Source: Aeromicrobium phragmitis
GTDB taxonomy: Bacteria > Actinomycetota > Actinomycetes > Propionibacteriales > Nocardioidaceae
DNA length: 58,559 nucleotides
Reading direction: 5' to 3'
Assembly: GCF_003674095.1 (NCBI RefSeq)
Contig: NZ_RDBF01000017.1
Span: 1 to 58,559, forward strand
Shown: piece by piece, positions 24,512-33,431 of the stretch
How positions within the stretch are numbered: the stretch's first letter is position 1
Layout: the number at the start of each line of letters is the position of its first letter
Notes under the pieces: model-generated
Told to the model about the DNA's origin: nothing
Databases searched by the model: none
Seen by the model: the letters and a program-made list of their open reading frames with translations, nothing else
Program-made: the position numbers and the translations under genes

Positions 24512-24527
24512 TGTCACAATGGTCGGC

Positions 24528-25775
24528 GTGCTCAAGACTCGACTCTTCGTGATCGCCCTTGCGGCGACCCTGATGGCAGTGATGGTTCCAGCGTCGGCCG
24601 CGCCCGAGCAGGCCCCCACCTTGACGGTCAGTCCGGCCTGGGCGACGAGCGAAACGCTGCAGTCCGAGGGCGTGGAGCTGACGGGCCGTGGCCTGCCTCC
24701 GCAGCTGACGGTGTACCCGCGCTTCGAACAGTACGAAGTCCCTCCGGAGGTCGTGGGCCAGGACGGCACCGTCTCCACGCGGATCGAGGTTCCCGAGCTG
24801 ATGGAGCCCGGAACGTACGAGGTGTGGCTCGAGGGCGGGCAGTATGAGCGCCTGGTCAGCACCGAGCTCCGGGTGACCGTGCTCGAGTTGACTGCCACCG
24901 GATCGACGATCGTCGGCAGCGGTTTCGAGCCCGGCCGACCCGTCACGCTGTCGGTCGACGGTGTGGAACAGGGCGAAGCCCCGGCAGGGCCGGACGGCCG
25001 AGTGGAGTTCCCGTCCACCTGGGCCGGCGAGCACGACGTCACGCTTCGAAGCGCCGCCGGGGAGGTGGCCGCGACGTTGACCCTCGAGGCCACTCCCACC
25101 CCCACGCCGGAGCCCACGCCGCCGCCGGCCCCGCCGGTGCCCTCGGTCGACGACATCATCGCGCAGGGTGAGGATCTGCTCGACGCGATCCGCTCGCAGC
25201 GCGAGGACCACATCGCCGAGCAGATGGACCGGATGCTGGACAAGCAGCGAGAGGCGTTCGGCGACGACCACCTCAAGCAGGCGCAGCTGGAGCTTCTCCG
25301 GCGGATCGAAACCGAACGGCAGGCGCAGATCCAGCTCAACCTCGAGGCGCAGCGCCGCGCGATGGAACGGGCCATGCAGTCCATGCCGCAGACCGAGCGG
25401 GAAAAGCGGATGCAGGCCAACCAGCAGCACCAGAAGGCGGTTGAGCGGGTCGAGCGCGGGAACGCGGATCTGCTCGCCATCTTGCGCTCCACGCCGCGCC
25501 AGCTTGGGACGGTGCCGGTCAGCGCGGACGGCACCGCCACGGTCGACCTCCCGGGCGATGTGAGCGGTGATCACCACATCGCCCTCATCGATTCCCAGTC
25601 CGGGATCATCATGGCGTACGTCCCGGTTAGCCTCGATACCCAGGAGGGTGCCCTGCCGCGGGTGGGCTCCGGTACGTCTCCCGAGCTGCTCGCGCTCGCT
25701 GCCGCGCTGGCGGTCAGCGGCGCCGTCGTATGGTCTCGCGCTTCATCTCGTCCACGGCCTGCTCGTAGGCCGTGA
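24528..25775 (+). CDS. secreted coiled-coil protein with C-terminal LPRVG/membrane tail
   Basis: The 415-residue protein has a signal peptide ending near VPASAAPEQ, two beta-rich units, and a proline/threonine hinge (PTPTPEPTPPPAPPVP). A long charged coiled coil follows (about residues 215-315, rich in Gln, Glu and Arg), then a final beta unit and the tail LPRVG, a hydrophobic stretch and SRPRPARRP. The start is chosen at GTG 24528 because of the -10-like CACAAT; ATG at 24519 is the alternative. The last 62 bp overlap the convergent MerR gene. It probably spans the envelope like its two relatives upstream. Confidence 0.75.
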   Translation: MLKTRLFVIALAATLMAVMVPASAAPEQAPTLTVSPAWATSETLQSEGVELTGRGLPPQLTVYPRFEQYEVPPEVVGQDGTVSTRIEVPELMEPGTYEVWLEGGQYERLVSTELRVTVLELTATGSTIVGSGFEPGRPVTLSVDGVEQGEAPAGPDGRVEFPSTWAGEHDVTLRSAAGEVAATLTLEATPTPTPEPTPPPAPPVPSVDDIIAQGEDLLDAIRSQREDHIAEQMDRMLDKQREAFGDDHLKQAQLELLRRIETERQAQIQLNLEAQRRAMERAMQSMPQTEREKRMQANQQHQKAVERVERGNADLLAILRSTPRQLGTVPVSADGTATVDLPGDVSGDHHIALIDSQSGIIMAYVPVSLDTQEGALPRVGSGTSPELLALAAALAVSGAVVWSRASSRPRPARRP

Positions 25776-26430
25776 CGAGGGCGGCGATCGTCAGCGGCTT
25801 GAACCGCTCGATGATCGCCGTCGCACCTTCGGTCTGGCCGGACTCCTTCATCTTCGGCCAGACCGAGGTGCGGAAGAGTTCGGTGAGATCGTGGGCGATC
25901 TGCTGGCCGTGGTCCGTGAAGATGCGGCGGGCCTCGTGCGCGGCCTCCAGCGGCATGCCGATCTCCAGCAGGCCCACACCGACGCCGAGATGAGCCGACG
26001 CGACGCTGAAGACGTCCTCGGTCGGCGTCGGTTCGACGATGCCGAGCGCGACGAGCAGGTCGAGGTCGTCGTCGCTGAGTTCGCGACCGGCGCGCTTGAC
26101 CAGTTGTGCGCGGGTGAGGGTCTCGGGCAGCTCGGGCATCCAGGGCGCGAGCAGGGTGCGGTGCAGTGCCACCTGAGCGGGGGAGGCGTCCTCGGGGATC
26201 TTCTCCAGATACCCCTCGATCGCCGCCAGGGTGAAGCCGTGGGCCTGCAGTTCGCGCACGAGCTCCAGCCGGGCGATGTGGTCCGGCCCGTAGAACACAT
26301 GCCGGCCCTCGCGCCGCGGCGCGGGGATCAAGCCGCGTCCGGCGTAGAAGCGCACGGTCCGCACCGTCATGCCGACGCGGGAGGCCAGCTGCTCCACGCT
26401 CAGATTCTCGGCGAGATCCCCGTTCGACAT
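25714..26430 (-). CDS. MerR family transcriptional regulator
   Basis: The 238-residue protein has an N-terminal MerR helix-turn-helix (LSVEQLASRVGMTVRTVRFYAGRGLIPAP, then a wing with GRHVFYG). The central helix pair includes RELQAHGFTLAAIEGYLEKI. A longer C-terminal part lacks metal-binding cysteines, so it senses something other than metals. It is divergent from fadA across 122 bp and is the likely regulator of the beta-oxidation genes. The 3' end overlaps the secreted coiled-coil gene by 62 bp. Confidence 0.88.
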   Translation of the reverse strand: MSNGDLAENLSVEQLASRVGMTVRTVRFYAGRGLIPAPRREGRHVFYGPDHIARLELVRELQAHGFTLAAIEGYLEKIPEDASPAQVALHRTLLAPWMPELPETLTRAQLVKRAGRELSDDDLDLLVALGIVEPTPTEDVFSVASAHLGVGVGLLEIGMPLEAAHEARRIFTDHGQQIAHDLTELFRTSVWPKMKESGQTEGATAIIERFKPLTIAALVTAYEQAVDEMKRETIRRRR

Positions 26431-26467
26431 CGTTGCGTCCCTCTTCTTTCACCCCGGCGCTACCACT

Positions 26468-26485
26468 TTGACAGTAATGGTGTCA
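26468..26485. promoter_or_regulatory. operator-like repeat in the merR/fadA divergent promoter
   Basis: TGACA (26469-26473) and TGTCA (26481-26485) form an inverted pair separated by seven bases. The left arm is part of a consensus -35 TTGACA (26468-26473). Binding by the divergent MerR protein is inferred from position only. Confidence 0.45.
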
Positions 26486-26552
26486 CAATCGAGAACAGCG
26501 GCGCACGCCCCCTCGGCGGCGCCAGTGTCTCTACCCACGAACGAGGACGGTC

Positions 26553-27767
26553 ATGACCGAAGCTTTCGTCTACGACGCCATCCGCACCCCGCGCGGGCGC
26601 GGCAAGAAGAACGGGTCCCTCCACGAGATCAAGCCCATCGATCTCGTCACCGGACTCCTCGATGAGATCAAGACCCGCCACCCCTCGCTCGATCCGACCG
26701 CTGTCGACGACGTGGTCCTCGGCGTGGTCTCGCCCGTCGGCGACCAGGGCGCCGACATCGCTCGCACCGCCGTGCTCAAGGCCGGTTTCGCCCAGGAGAC
26801 GGCCGGCGTGCAGCTCAACCGCTTCTGCGCCTCCGGCCTCGAAGCCGTCAATCAGGCTGCGGCCCGCGTCAAGTCCGGCTGGGAGGACCTCATCCTCGCC
26901 GGTGGCGTCGAGTCGATGAGCCGCGTGCCGATGGGATCGGACGGCGGCGCCTGGGCCATGGACCCGGCCACCGCGCTCGACACGTACTTCGTGCCCCAGG
27001 GCATCGGTGCTGACCTCATCGCCACGATCGAGGGGTACAGCCGCGAGGACGTCGACACGTTCGCCGCCGAGTCGCAGGCCCGCGCTGCCAAGGCCATCGC
27101 CAACGGCTACTTCGGCGGGTCGATCATCCCGGTCAAGGACCAGAGCGGCCTCACCGTGCTCGACCACGACGAGTTCGTCCGCGAGGGCACCACCGTCGAG
27201 TCGCTCTCGAGCCTCAAGCCGTCCTTCGCCGACATCGGCGACCTCGGCGGCTTCGATGCCGTCGCGCTCCAGAAGTACACGGACGTGGAGCGCATCAATC
27301 ACGTCCACCACGCCGGCAACAGCTCGGGCATCGTCGACGGTGCCGCGCTCGTCGCCGTCGGCAGCGAGGCCGCGGGCGAACGCCACGGGCTCACGCCGCG
27401 TGCGCGGATCGTGTCGACCGCCGTCGTCGGCTCCGAGCCCACCATCATGCTCACCGGCCCCGGTCCCGCCTGCCACAAGGCGCTCAAGAAGGCCGGCCTC
27501 ACGATCGAGGACATCGACCTGGTGGAGATCAACGAGGCGTTCGCCGCCGTCGCGATGAAGCTCATGCGTGACCTCGGCGACTACCCGCACGAGCAGACCA
27601 ACGTCAACGGCGGCGCGATCGCGATGGGTCACCCGCTCGGCGCCACCGGCGCGATGATCCTCGGCACGCTCGTCGACGAGCTGCACCGCCGCCAGAAGCG
27701 TTACGGCATGGCCACGCTGTGCATCGGTGGCGGCATGGGCGTCGCCACCATCGTCGAGCGCATCTGA
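26553..27767 (+). CDS. fadA: acetyl-CoA C-acyltransferase (beta-ketothiolase)
   Basis: This 404-residue thiolase has nucleophilic C92 in [10 protein letters not shown], the EINEAFA segment, [15 protein letters not shown] with the catalytic histidine, and the C-terminal CIGGGMG cysteine. It carries out the thiolytic last step of fatty-acid beta-oxidation. The next gene, 31 bp downstream, is the hydratase/dehydrogenase, so both form a FadA-FadB trifunctional unit. GAGGAC precedes the ATG. Confidence 0.94.
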   Translation: MTEAFVYDAIRTPRGRGKKNGSLHEIKPIDLVTGLLDEIKTRHPSLDPTAVDDVVLGVVSPVGDQGADIARTAVLKAGFAQETAGVQLNRFCASGLEAVNQAAARVKSGWEDLILAGGVESMSRVPMGSDGGAWAMDPATALDTYFVPQGIGADLIATIEGYSREDVDTFAAESQARAAKAIANGYFGGSIIPVKDQSGLTVLDHDEFVREGTTVESLSSLKPSFADIGDLGGFDAVALQKYTDVERINHVHHAGNSSGIVDGAALVAVGSEAAGERHGLTPRARIVSTAVVGSEPTIMLTGPGPACHKALKKAGLTIEDIDLVEINEAFAAVAMKLMRDLGDYPHEQTNVNGGAIAMGHPLGATGAMILGTLVDELHRRQKRYGMATLCIGGGMGVATIVERI

Positions 27768-27798
27768 GCCGGACCGAGATTTCTTCAGGAGAGAACGC

Positions 27799-29979
27799 AT
27801 GACCAACAACGACGCGGTCCGCTACGACGTGGCCGACGGGATCGTCACCCTCACGATCGACGATCCCAACCAGAACGCCAACACCATGAACGAGACTTAC
27901 CGCGCCTCGATGGAGGCCGCGGTCAACCGTCTGGCCGGCGAGATCGAGAACGTCCGGGGCGTCATCGTCACGAGCGCGAAGAAGACCTTCTTCGCCGGCG
28001 GCGACCTCAAGCTCATGACGCAGGCGAAGCCCGAGGACGCCGAGGCGTTGTTCGAGAACGTCGAGTCGATCAAGGCGGCTCTGCGCAAGCTCGAGACGCT
28101 CGGCAAGCCGGTCGTCGCGGCCATCAACGGCGCGGCGCTCGGTGGCGGACTCGAGATCGCCCTGGCCACGCATCACCGCATCGCCGCTGAGGGCAACTAC
28201 GAGATCGGCCTGCCCGAGTCCACCCTCGGCCTGCTGCCCGGTGGTGGCGGCGTCACCCGCACCGTGCGTCTGTTCGGCATCCAGGACGCGCTCATGAAGA
28301 TCCTGCTGCAGGGTCAGCGGATGAAGCCGGCCAAGGCGCTCGACATCGGCCTCATCGACGAGATCGTTCCGGCCGAGGAGCTGCTCGCGGCGGCCAAGCG
28401 CTGGATCGAGGCCAACGCCGACAGCGAGGACGCGGCCAAGCAGCCGTGGGACCGTCAGGGCTTCAAGATCCCCGGCGGCACGCCTTCGTCGCCGAAGTTC
28501 GCGGCGTTCCTGCCGAGTTTCCCGGCCAACCTGCGCAAGCAGCTCAAGGGCGCGGACTACAAGGCGCAGAAGGCGATCATGAGCGCCGCCGTCGAGGGAT
28601 CGCAGGTCGACTTCGAGACGGCGAGCCGCATCGAATCGCGCTACCTGGTGAGCCTGCTCATCGGCCAGCAGTTCAAGAACATGACGCAGGCGTTCTTCTT
28701 CGACCTCGGCGCGATCAACGCCGGGAAGTCGCGTCCCGAGGGCGTGCCCCCGACCAAGGCCACCAAGCTCGCCATCCTGGGCGCCGGCATGATGGGCGCG
28801 GGCATCGCGTACGTGTCGGCCAAGGTGGGCATCGAGGTCGTGCTCAAGGATGTCTCGCTCGAGGCGGCCGAGAAGGGCAAGGACTACAGCCGCAAGCTGC
28901 TCGACAAGCAGGTCGGCCGCGGCCGGATGACCGAGGATCAGCGCGACGACATCCTCGAACGCATCACCCCCACGGCCGACTACGCCGACCTCGAGGGCTG
29001 CGACTTCGTGGTCGAGGCGGTCTTCGAGTCGGTCGAGCTCAAGCACTCGGTGTTCAACGAGCTGGAGCCGATCGTCAAGCCCGACGCGCTGCTGGGCTCC
29101 AACACCTCGACGCTGCCCATCACGCTGCTCGCCCAGGGCGTCAAGCGTCCCGAGGATTTCATCGGCATTCACTTCTTCAGCCCGGTGGACAAGATGCAGC
29201 TCGTGGAGATCATCGTCGGCGAGAAGACCTCCGACGAGGCCATCGCCCGTGCGATCGACTACACCAAGCAGATCAAGAAGACCCCGATCGTCGTCAACGA
29301 CAGCCGCGGTTTCTTCACGTCGCGCGTGTTCGGCACGCTCGTCATGGAGGGCGCGCAGCTGCTCGGCGAGGGCGTCAACCCCGTGCGCATCGAGCGCGCT
29401 GCCTCGCTCGCGGGCTTCCCGGGACAGCCGCTCGCGATGATCGACGAGGTGTCGCTGACGCTGCCGCAGAAGATCAACGCCGAGGCCAAGAAGGCGGCCG
29501 AGGACGAGGGCAAGGCGTTCCCCGACAGCCCCGCGATGGACGTCATCAACAAGCTCGTCGACCTCGGCCGCAAGGGCAAGGCCGCCGGTGCCGGCTTCTA
29601 TGAGTACCCTGAGGACGGCAAGAAGTACCTGTGGCCCGGCCTGTGGGATCACTTCGTCTCCGAGGGCGCCGACGTCCCGCTGGAGGACATCCAGGAGCGT
29701 CTGACGTTCATCATGAGCATCGAGACGATCCGCTGCCTCGAGGAGGGTGTGCTGCGCACCGTCCCCGACGCCAACATCGGCTCGATCTTCGGCATCGGCT
29801 TCCCGCCCCTGCACGGCGGTGCGCTGCAGTACGTCAACGGCTACGAGGCCGCCGACGGACGCATCGGCATCCAGGCGTTCACCGAGCGCGCGCAGGAGCT
29901 GGCGCAGAAGTACGGTGAGCGTTTCGCTCCGCCGAAGCTGCTGCTCGACAAGGCGGCCAAGGGCGAGAACTTCGCCTGA
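27799..29979 (+). CDS. fadB: 3-hydroxyacyl-CoA dehydrogenase / enoyl-CoA hydratase, fused
   Basis: The 726-residue bifunctional enzyme has an N-terminal crotonase domain with oxyanion-hole segments KTFFAGGDLKLM and NGAALGGGLE and a catalytic YEIGLPE. A dehydrogenase domain with GAGMMGAGIAY and the IHFFSPVDKM active site follows, then a C-terminal helical domain. It performs the two middle steps of beta-oxidation. AGGAGAG precedes the ATG at 27799. A strong hairpin follows the stop. Confidence 0.95.
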   Translation: MTNNDAVRYDVADGIVTLTIDDPNQNANTMNETYRASMEAAVNRLAGEIENVRGVIVTSAKKTFFAGGDLKLMTQAKPEDAEALFENVESIKAALRKLETLGKPVVAAINGAALGGGLEIALATHHRIAAEGNYEIGLPESTLGLLPGGGGVTRTVRLFGIQDALMKILLQGQRMKPAKALDIGLIDEIVPAEELLAAAKRWIEANADSEDAAKQPWDRQGFKIPGGTPSSPKFAAFLPSFPANLRKQLKGADYKAQKAIMSAAVEGSQVDFETASRIESRYLVSLLIGQQFKNMTQAFFFDLGAINAGKSRPEGVPPTKATKLAILGAGMMGAGIAYVSAKVGIEVVLKDVSLEAAEKGKDYSRKLLDKQVGRGRMTEDQRDDILERITPTADYADLEGCDFVVEAVFESVELKHSVFNELEPIVKPDALLGSNTSTLPITLLAQGVKRPEDFIGIHFFSPVDKMQLVEIIVGEKTSDEAIARAIDYTKQIKKTPIVVNDSRGFFTSRVFGTLVMEGAQLLGEGVNPVRIERAASLAGFPGQPLAMIDEVSLTLPQKINAEAKKAAEDEGKAFPDSPAMDVINKLVDLGRKGKAAGAGFYEYPEDGKKYLWPGLWDHFVSEGADVPLEDIQERLTFIMSIETIRCLEEGVLRTVPDANIGSIFGIGFPPLHGGALQYVNGYEAADGRIGIQAFTERAQELAQKYGERFAPPKLLLDKAAKGENFA

Positions 29980-29992
29980 CGCGGCAATGACG

Positions 29993-30022
29993 ACGGCCCC
30001 GGTGCAGCAGCACCGGGGCCGT
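29993..30022. terminator. bidirectional hairpin terminator
   Basis: A perfect 13-bp stem (29993-30005 with 30010-30022) closes a 4-base AGCA loop between convergent fadB and the acyl-CoA ligase gene. Confidence 0.8.
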
Positions 30023-30027
30023 TCTCG

Positions 30028-31668
30028 TCAGCCGACCAGTTGGTCGCGCACCAGGCGGCGCATGACCTTGCCGAGCTGGGAGCGAGGCAGTTCCTCGACG
30101 ACGACGATGCGCCGGGGTAGCGCGTAACGGGGGAGCGTCTGCTCGGCGTGGGCGCGCACCTCGTCGAGGCTGGGCGGGTGATGTCCCTCGCGCACGACGA
30201 CGGCCGCGGCGACGAGTTCGTCCGAGCCGTTCGGCAGGCCGACGACGGCGACGTCCTCGATCGCGTTCATGCCGCGCAGCACGTCCTCGACCTGCGAGGG
30301 ATAGACGTTGAAGCCGCCGACGAGGATGAGCTCCTTGATGCGGTCGGCGAGCGTGACCCAGTGGTCCTCGCCGAGGTCGACGATGTCGCCGGTCCGCAGC
30401 CAGCCGTCCGGCTGCAACTGCTGCGCGGTCTCCTCCGGGAGCTGCCAGTACCCGGCGAACACCTGGGGCCCGCGGATGAGCAGTTCACCGCGGCCGTCCT
30501 CGCCGTCGACCTTGATCTCGGTGTTGGGGAAGGGGAGGCCCAGCGTTCCGGGCCGGCGCTTCGCCGACACGGGGTTGCCGAGCGCGATGGGGGAGCACTC
30601 GGTCATGCCGTATCCCTCGATCAGCAGCCCGCCGGTCGCCGCCTCCCAGCGCTCGACGACCTCGGTGGTGATCGGCATCGCCCCGGCGAAACCGAGACGG
30701 ATGGACGCCAGTCGCTCGGTGGCTCCCGTGGCGGCTGCCTGCTCCAGGAGCCGAGCGAACATCGGCGCGACGCCGGGAAGGAAGGTCGCCGGGCGACGTT
30801 GCAGCGCGTCGAGCACCATCGCGGTGTCGAACTGCGGGAACGCCACGACGGTGGCGCCGATGTGCGCCGGCAAGGTGAGACAGAACGTGAGGCCGAACGC
30901 GTGGAAGAACGGCAGCGCCCCGTACACGGTCTCGGTGCCCTCGGTGAAGTTCGCCCACGCGGCCCCCTGGCGCACGTTGGCGACGAGATTGCGGTGCGTG
31001 AGGATCGCTGCCTTGGGCGTGCCGGTCGTGCCGCCGGTGTAGAGGAACAGCGCCGGGTCCGTCGCGGCGATCGTCGGGCGCTCCGAGATCCGTCCGGCCG
31101 ACTCGGCGAGGTCGTGCCAGTCCAAGGTGCCGGCGGGCCGCGGCGCGGTGAGCTTGGCGCGCATGCGGCGTGCGGGCGGGAGGGGGAGCTTGAGCGCGAG
31201 CCGCGATCGGAACGGCAGGTCCTTGGCGATGTCGACGCAGACGACCTCGCGCACCTCGGTGCCGCGAGCCGCGTCGACGACGCGTTCGGCGATGTGTTGC
31301 CACGCCAGGACGACCGTCGACCCGCTCACCGTCAACTGATGGTTCAGCTCGGCCTCGGTGTACGTGGGATTGTGCTCGACCGCGATCGCGCCGAGGCTCA
31401 CCACGGAGTAGAACGCGACGACGTGCGACGTCGAGTTGGGAATCGCCAGCGAGACCCGGTCACCCGGTCCGATTCCCAGCTCTCGCAGCGCGGCGGCTCC
31501 GCGGGCGATGCGCTCAGCGAGCTCGGCGTAGGTCGTGGTGGCGCCGAGGAAATCGACGGCCACCCGTTCGGGCCAGCGCTTCACGGCCCGATCCATCGCA
31601 GCGAACACCGGCTCGTCCGGGATGTCCACCTCCCCGGGAACGTCGTACAGATCGACCCAGGGCTTCAT
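30028..31668 (-). CDS. long-chain fatty acid--CoA ligase (AMP-forming)
   Basis: The 546-residue adenylate-forming enzyme has the P-loop motif YTGGTTGTPK, then GYGMTECSP, TGDIVDLGEDHW and a C-terminal KELILVGGFNVYPSQVE containing the hinge. It activates fatty or other acids to acyl-CoA, fitting the fadAB genes next door. The C-terminal catalytic lysine motif PRSQLGKVMR is present. The ATG at 31668 is six bases after TAATCT, so the message is probably leaderless. Confidence 0.92.
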   Translation of the reverse strand: MKPWVDLYDVPGEVDIPDEPVFAAMDRAVKRWPERVAVDFLGATTTYAELAERIARGAAALRELGIGPGDRVSLAIPNSTSHVVAFYSVVSLGAIAVEHNPTYTEAELNHQLTVSGSTVVLAWQHIAERVVDAARGTEVREVVCVDIAKDLPFRSRLALKLPLPPARRMRAKLTAPRPAGTLDWHDLAESAGRISERPTIAATDPALFLYTGGTTGTPKAAILTHRNLVANVRQGAAWANFTEGTETVYGALPFFHAFGLTFCLTLPAHIGATVVAFPQFDTAMVLDALQRRPATFLPGVAPMFARLLEQAAATGATERLASIRLGFAGAMPITTEVVERWEAATGGLLIEGYGMTECSPIALGNPVSAKRRPGTLGLPFPNTEIKVDGEDGRGELLIRGPQVFAGYWQLPEETAQQLQPDGWLRTGDIVDLGEDHWVTLADRIKELILVGGFNVYPSQVEDVLRGMNAIEDVAVVGLPNGSDELVAAAVVVREGHHPPSLDEVRAHAEQTLPRYALPRRIVVVEELPRSQLGKVMRRLVRDQLVG

Positions 31669-31674
31669 ACGTCC

Positions 31675-31680
31675 AGATTA
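31675..31680 (-). promoter_or_regulatory. -10 box of a leaderless promoter for the acyl-CoA ligase
   Basis: TAATCT on the minus strand is followed by exactly six bases (GGACGT) and the ATG. Confidence 0.5.
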
Positions 31681-31709
31681 CTGCGCGCAGTCCCCGAGAG
31701 CGTCCCCGG

Positions 31710-32300
31710 TCATCGCAGCGGAACGAACGCGAAGGAGTCGCCGCCGCGTCGCTCCAGCTGGGTCGGCTGCAGGCTGCCGGCGGCTCCGGGCCGCGGCGAC
31801 ACGAGGGTGGCCCCGACGGCGCCGGCCGGCCCGGTGACCTCGATCAGCGCCGGAGGCAACGTCGACGTGTCGACATCGGCGGGCAGCAGATACGCCTCGG
31901 CCGACCCACCCGTCCCCGAGACCCTGATCGGCACACCGCGTTCGTCGAACGAGCTGACGGGCGCGCACGACGATGCCGTGGCGCCATCATTCTCCGGAAG
32001 GTGAAGGATGAGGCACACCTCGTTGGACGCGGTCGTTCCCACCCAGTACTGGGCATCACTGTCGCGTCCCTCGACCCGCCGTACCGAGTCCGGTTCGAGA
32101 GCGCCGAGCGTGGCGAGATCGACACCCTCGGGAACCCGGTCGCCGGCCGTCTGCGGCGCGGCGAGCACGGGCAGCAGGTCCTCGAGCTCCGCCTGCCCCC
32201 GTTCGGTCGACACCGCCAGCGCCAGCAGTGCAACGACCACGACCGCGGCCGCCACCACGAGCGACGGAGACCTTCTGGTTCTCGTCGCGTTCGCGCGCAT
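31710..32300 (-). CDS. uncharacterised membrane-anchored protein
   Basis: The 196-residue protein has a basic N terminus, one membrane segment near residues 12-30 (LVVAAAVVVVALLALAV) and an extracytoplasmic part with two cysteines that could pair. No known family is recognised. The ATG at 32300 overlaps the stop of the aldo/keto reductase gene (TGATG), so the two are cotranscribed; a GTG one codon earlier is possible. Nothing in the sequence suggests an enzymatic role. Confidence 0.7.
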   Translation of the reverse strand: MRANATRTRRSPSLVVAAAVVVVALLALAVSTERGQAELEDLLPVLAAPQTAGDRVPEGVDLATLGALEPDSVRRVEGRDSDAQYWVGTTASNEVCLILHLPENDGATASSCAPVSSFDERGVPIRVSGTGGSAEAYLLPADVDTSTLPPALIEVTGPAGAVGATLVSPRPGAAGSLQPTQLERRGGDSFAFVPLR

Positions 32301-33304
32301 CACACCACGCGCGTCGCCGGGGACTTCGTCTGCGACGGATCGGTCTCGGGAAGGTCGCCGAGCACCTCGTCGATCGCGTCGAGCACCTCCGGCTCCAGCG
32401 TCCGCCCGGCGGCCTCGACGTTGGACTCGACCTGCTCTGGACGCGAGGCGCCGATGATCGCGCCGGCGACGTTGTCGTGACTCAGCACCCAGGCGATCGC
32501 GAGCTGCGCCATCGTCATGCCCTGCTGTTCGGCGATCGGCGCCAACTCCTGGACGGCGCGCAGCGTCTCGTCGTTCATGAAGCGCTGGATCATGTCGGCC
32601 CCGCCCTTCTCATCGGTCGCGCGCGATCCTTGCGGCAGTTCGCCGCCGGGCGGGTACTTGCCGGTCAGGACGCCCTGGGCGATGGGCGACCAGACGATCT
32701 GCGAGATGCCGAGGTCACGCGAGGTCGGCACCACCTGCTCCTCGATCACGCGCCACAGCATCGAGTACTGCGGCTGGTTGGAGATGAGCTGGATGCCGAG
32801 GTCGTGAGCCAGCGCGTGGCCGGCCCGGATCTGGTCCGCGGTCCACTCGCTCACGCCGATGTACAGCGCCTTGCCTTGCCGCACCACGTCCGCGAACGCC
32901 TGCATCGTCTCTTCGAGCGGTGTCTCGTAGTCGTAGCGGTGCGCTTGGTAGAGGTCGACGTAGTCGGTGCGCAGCCTCGTCAAGGACGCGTCGATCGATT
33001 CCATGATGTGCTTGCGCGAGAGCCCGGTGTCGTTGGGTCCGCCCGGCCCCGTCGGCCAGTACACCTTGGTGAAGATCTCGAGCGAGGACCGCCGTTCGTG
33101 CGCCAGCGCCTCGCCCAGCACCGTCTCGGCGGCCCCGTTGGCGTAGACGTCGGCAGTGTCGAAGCTGGTGATGCCGGCGTCGAGCGCAGCCCGGACGCAC
33201 GCCTTCGCGACGTCGTTCTCGACCTGGGAGCCGTGGGTCAACCAGTTGCCGTAGATGATCTCGCTGATCTTCAGTCCGCTGTTGCCGAGGTATCGGAACT
33301 CCAT
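32300..33304 (-). CDS. aldo/keto reductase (Kv-beta/YghZ-like)
   Basis: The 334-residue TIM-barrel oxidoreductase has FDTADVYANG with the aspartate and catalytic tyrosine, FTKVYW with the lysine, DYVDLYQAHRYD with the histidine, and the C-terminal NADPH loop IIGASRPEQV. It reduces aldehydes or ketones; substrates of this subgroup include methylglyoxal-like aldehydes. The start at 33304 is set by a TACCGT box six bases upstream. The extra 25 codons of the longer frame lack support. Confidence 0.9.
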   Translation of the reverse strand: MEFRYLGNSGLKISEIIYGNWLTHGSQVENDVAKACVRAALDAGITSFDTADVYANGAAETVLGEALAHERRSSLEIFTKVYWPTGPGGPNDTGLSRKHIMESIDASLTRLRTDYVDLYQAHRYDYETPLEETMQAFADVVRQGKALYIGVSEWTADQIRAGHALAHDLGIQLISNQPQYSMLWRVIEEQVVPTSRDLGISQIVWSPIAQGVLTGKYPPGGELPQGSRATDEKGGADMIQRFMNDETLRAVQELAPIAEQQGMTMAQLAIAWVLSHDNVAGAIIGASRPEQVESNVEAAGRTLEPEVLDAIDEVLGDLPETDPSQTKSPATRVV

Positions 33305-33310
33305 ATGCCC

Positions 33311-33316
33311 ACGGTA
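33311..33316 (-). promoter_or_regulatory. -10 box of a leaderless promoter for the aldo/keto reductase
   Basis: TACCGT on the minus strand is followed by six bases and the ATG at 33304. Confidence 0.5.
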
Positions 33317-33419
33317 CGGGTTCTTGGCCGCGAGCTCGCCTCGCGCGTCGCAGGCTAGGCGCTTCGTGACCTCGCTCACCGAACGTCATTCGGCGATGGC
33401 CGTGGCCGCGATAAGGGCC

Positions 33420-33425
33420 TACGGT
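33420..33425 (+). promoter_or_regulatory. -10 box of a leaderless promoter for the aldose 1-epimerase gene
   Basis: TACGGT is followed by six bases (CGAACC) and the ATG at 33432. Confidence 0.5.
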
Positions 33426-33431
33426 CGAACC

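Noticed and set aside
27604..29814. 736-codon open frame antisense to fadA/fadB
   Set aside because: It mirrors two strong genes in a high-GC sequence, has no family motifs, and its composition is the Arg/Leu/Asp-rich pattern of antisense frames.
30148..32004. 618-codon open frame antisense to the acyl-CoA ligase
   Set aside because: The ligase has all adenylation motifs; the opposite frame has none.
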